From the NCBI GenBank assembly GCA_021158595.1, contig JAGGUF010000030.1:1-6500 (forward strand): 6,500 bases of DNA. Direction: 5' to 3'. The stretch's first letter is position 1, and the number at the start of each line of letters is the position of its first letter. The notes below the pieces were generated by a model. That model was not told where the DNA came from. It ran no database searches and saw nothing but the letters and a program-made list of their open reading frames with translations. Made by a program: the position numbers and the translations under genes. This DNA comes from a bacterium. Lineage in GTDB: Bacteria; Patescibacteriota; Minisyncoccia; Minisyncoccales; GCA-002788555. Below, piece by piece: positions 5,617 through 6,500 of the stretch.

Positions 5617-6500
5617 CTACTGACCTGGAGTGGGAGAAGGATTGTCTTGCCAGTCCTCAGCAGAATCAGTGTCCCAACCAGGGGCTTTGCGTTCAAGGGA
5701 GCAGCCACTATTTTCTACACCACATTTAGGAAGGTCAAACACAGTTGTATCACTTCCATAACTTATTCCATCAACAGGATTACCTTTTGAATCTTTTAAA
5801 ATCAGTCTATCGCCAGTATTGGAAAGACCATCTCCTATTTTAATACCTAAAGCAATTTTAATTATTTCATCGTTATTTCCGATACCCCAATAATCCCAGG
5901 TATCAGAGTTATCAGTAATTACGGCAAACTTACCAGGATCTAAAATTAAATCACTGTTGCTTAAAGTTCTTTCAATACCTGAATTATCAGTAATTTTCCA
6001 ATCTTTTAAATTTATTGGATTTGGGGTTGGGTTATATAACTCTATCCATTCATTATACCCTTCCTTACCTTTATATCCTCCACACTCCTCCTTACTGCAC
6101 ACATCATAATAGACCTCATTGATTACAAGATGCGCCGGGATGTATTTGATTTCAAGATAGGGGTGATTGAGTGAGTTTTCACGCGCACGGAACATTACTT
6201 GAAAATTACCGTTGTTTCCTTCTAAAGGATCTCTCAGAAGCCACCCATAATTAGGCACATCACCATTAACAAACAACTGAACATCAGAAGTCACATCAAA
6301 TGACTTCCAGCCGCCATCATCATCGTTAGCTATAATAATGCTATCAGAGGGATTGGGATCAAAATTTCCTCCTTCCCAGAGATGTTGAGAATCGCTATTA
6401 TTCCAGGTCACCTCATATTCCTTCCAATCTTTAGTAATCCGATGAATATCTATTGGTTCATTATGAGTCCCGAATGGAATTTGATCATTAGGAGCAAATA
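5617..6500 (-). CDS. Surface protein with CBM96/DNRLRE-like and lamin-tail domains (N-terminus beyond window)
   Basis: The frame is open to the window edge, giving 293 visible residues; the real start lies outside. The GTG at 6411 is not a credible start because it falls inside a domain. Visible residues 1-119 look like the end of a CBM96/DNRLRE-type beta-sandwich: DWKEYEVTWNN, then WKSFDVTSDVQLFVNG, PNYGWLLRD and HPYLEIKY. Residues about 123-280 form a lamin-tail domain (LTD): HLVINEVYYD, EWIELYNPTPNPINLKDWKITD, LDPGKFAVI, LSNTGDRLILKDSKGNPVDGISYG, and a closing CSLERK. In bacteria such domains occur on exported or cell-surface proteins, often as adhesion or binding modules, but ligands are mostly unknown. 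Four cysteines (134, 139, 259, 266) fall in two close pairs, which would suit disulfides outside the cell. The C-terminus ends DNPSPTPGQ with no LPXTG motif or membrane anchor, so any anchoring signal must be upstream. Confidence 0.88.
   Translation of the reverse strand, partial: FAPNDQIPFGTHNEPIDIHRITKDWKEYEVTWNNSDSQHLWEGGNFDPNPSDSIIIANDDDGGWKSFDVTSDVQLFVNGDVPNYGWLLRDPLEGNNGNFQVMFRARENSLNHPYLEIKYIPAHLVINEVYYDVCSKEECGGYKGKEGYNEWIELYNPTPNPINLKDWKITDNSGIERTLSNSDLILDPGKFAVITDNSDTWDYWGIGNNDEIIKIALGIKIGDGLSNTGDRLILKDSKGNPVDGISYGSDTTVFDLPKCGVENSGCSLERKAPGWDTDSAEDWQDNPSPTPGQ

Noticed and set aside
1..6500. Alternative genetic code with UGA read as glycine
   Set aside because: All four genes read through cleanly with the standard code and end in TAA or TAG; four stop codons are too few to show avoidance of TGA.
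1..6500. A defence system, mobile-element operon or other gene-based new system
   Set aside because: The four genes have ordinary family assignments and no linked function; the only unexplained structure is in the repeats between them.

Overview
The window is AT-rich bacterial DNA with four genes, all read from the minus strand. In transcription order (high to low coordinates) they are: a surface protein with a CBM96/DNRLRE-like region and a lamin-tail domain (5617-6500, N-terminus outside the window); a polytopic O-antigen-ligase/Wzy_C family protein with a C-terminal TPR tail (3394-5346); a homodimer-type glycyl-tRNA synthetase (1666-3027); and an M16 zinc peptidase (100-1356). This gene mix, together with gaps crowded by simple 'word' repeats and G-rich palindromes, resembles Patescibacteria (CPR, Parcubacteria-like) or other candidate-phylum genomes assembled from metagenomes. 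That placement is an inference; no rRNA or marker set here proves it. The stop codons are TAA, TAA, TAG and TAG. All reading frames are intact with the standard code, so nothing suggests UGA recoding.

Layout: 1-99 holds a near-perfect G/C-rich palindrome just beyond the M16 stop codon. The gap at 1357-1665 holds a short tandem repeat abutting the M16 start, a roughly 100-bp inverted repeat of 'gcgcaaa/gcgtaaa' words, and a composite of a 'ttcggattt' word block plus a half palindrome ending 3 bp from the GlyRS stop codon. The gap at 3028-3393 holds decayed half palindromes, a second full palindrome, more word repeats and a possible terminator for the ligase gene. The gap at 5347-5616 holds a third full palindrome, a second copy of the composite seen at 1572-1662, and a weak possible terminator for the surface-protein gene.

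The four genes do not form an obvious pathway, and the gaps of about 270-370 bp argue against a tight operon. The two genes on the right both concern the cell surface (glycan ligation or polymerisation, and an exported adhesion-type protein). The two on the left are housekeeping or proteolytic. The most distinctive content is the repeat system. Every complete gap between genes, and also the region past the M16 stop codon, carries at least one copy or half copy of the same G-rich palindrome. It is mixed with a small set of other words in changing order and orientation. No transposase, integrase, CRISPR array, RNA gene or defence module is visible.
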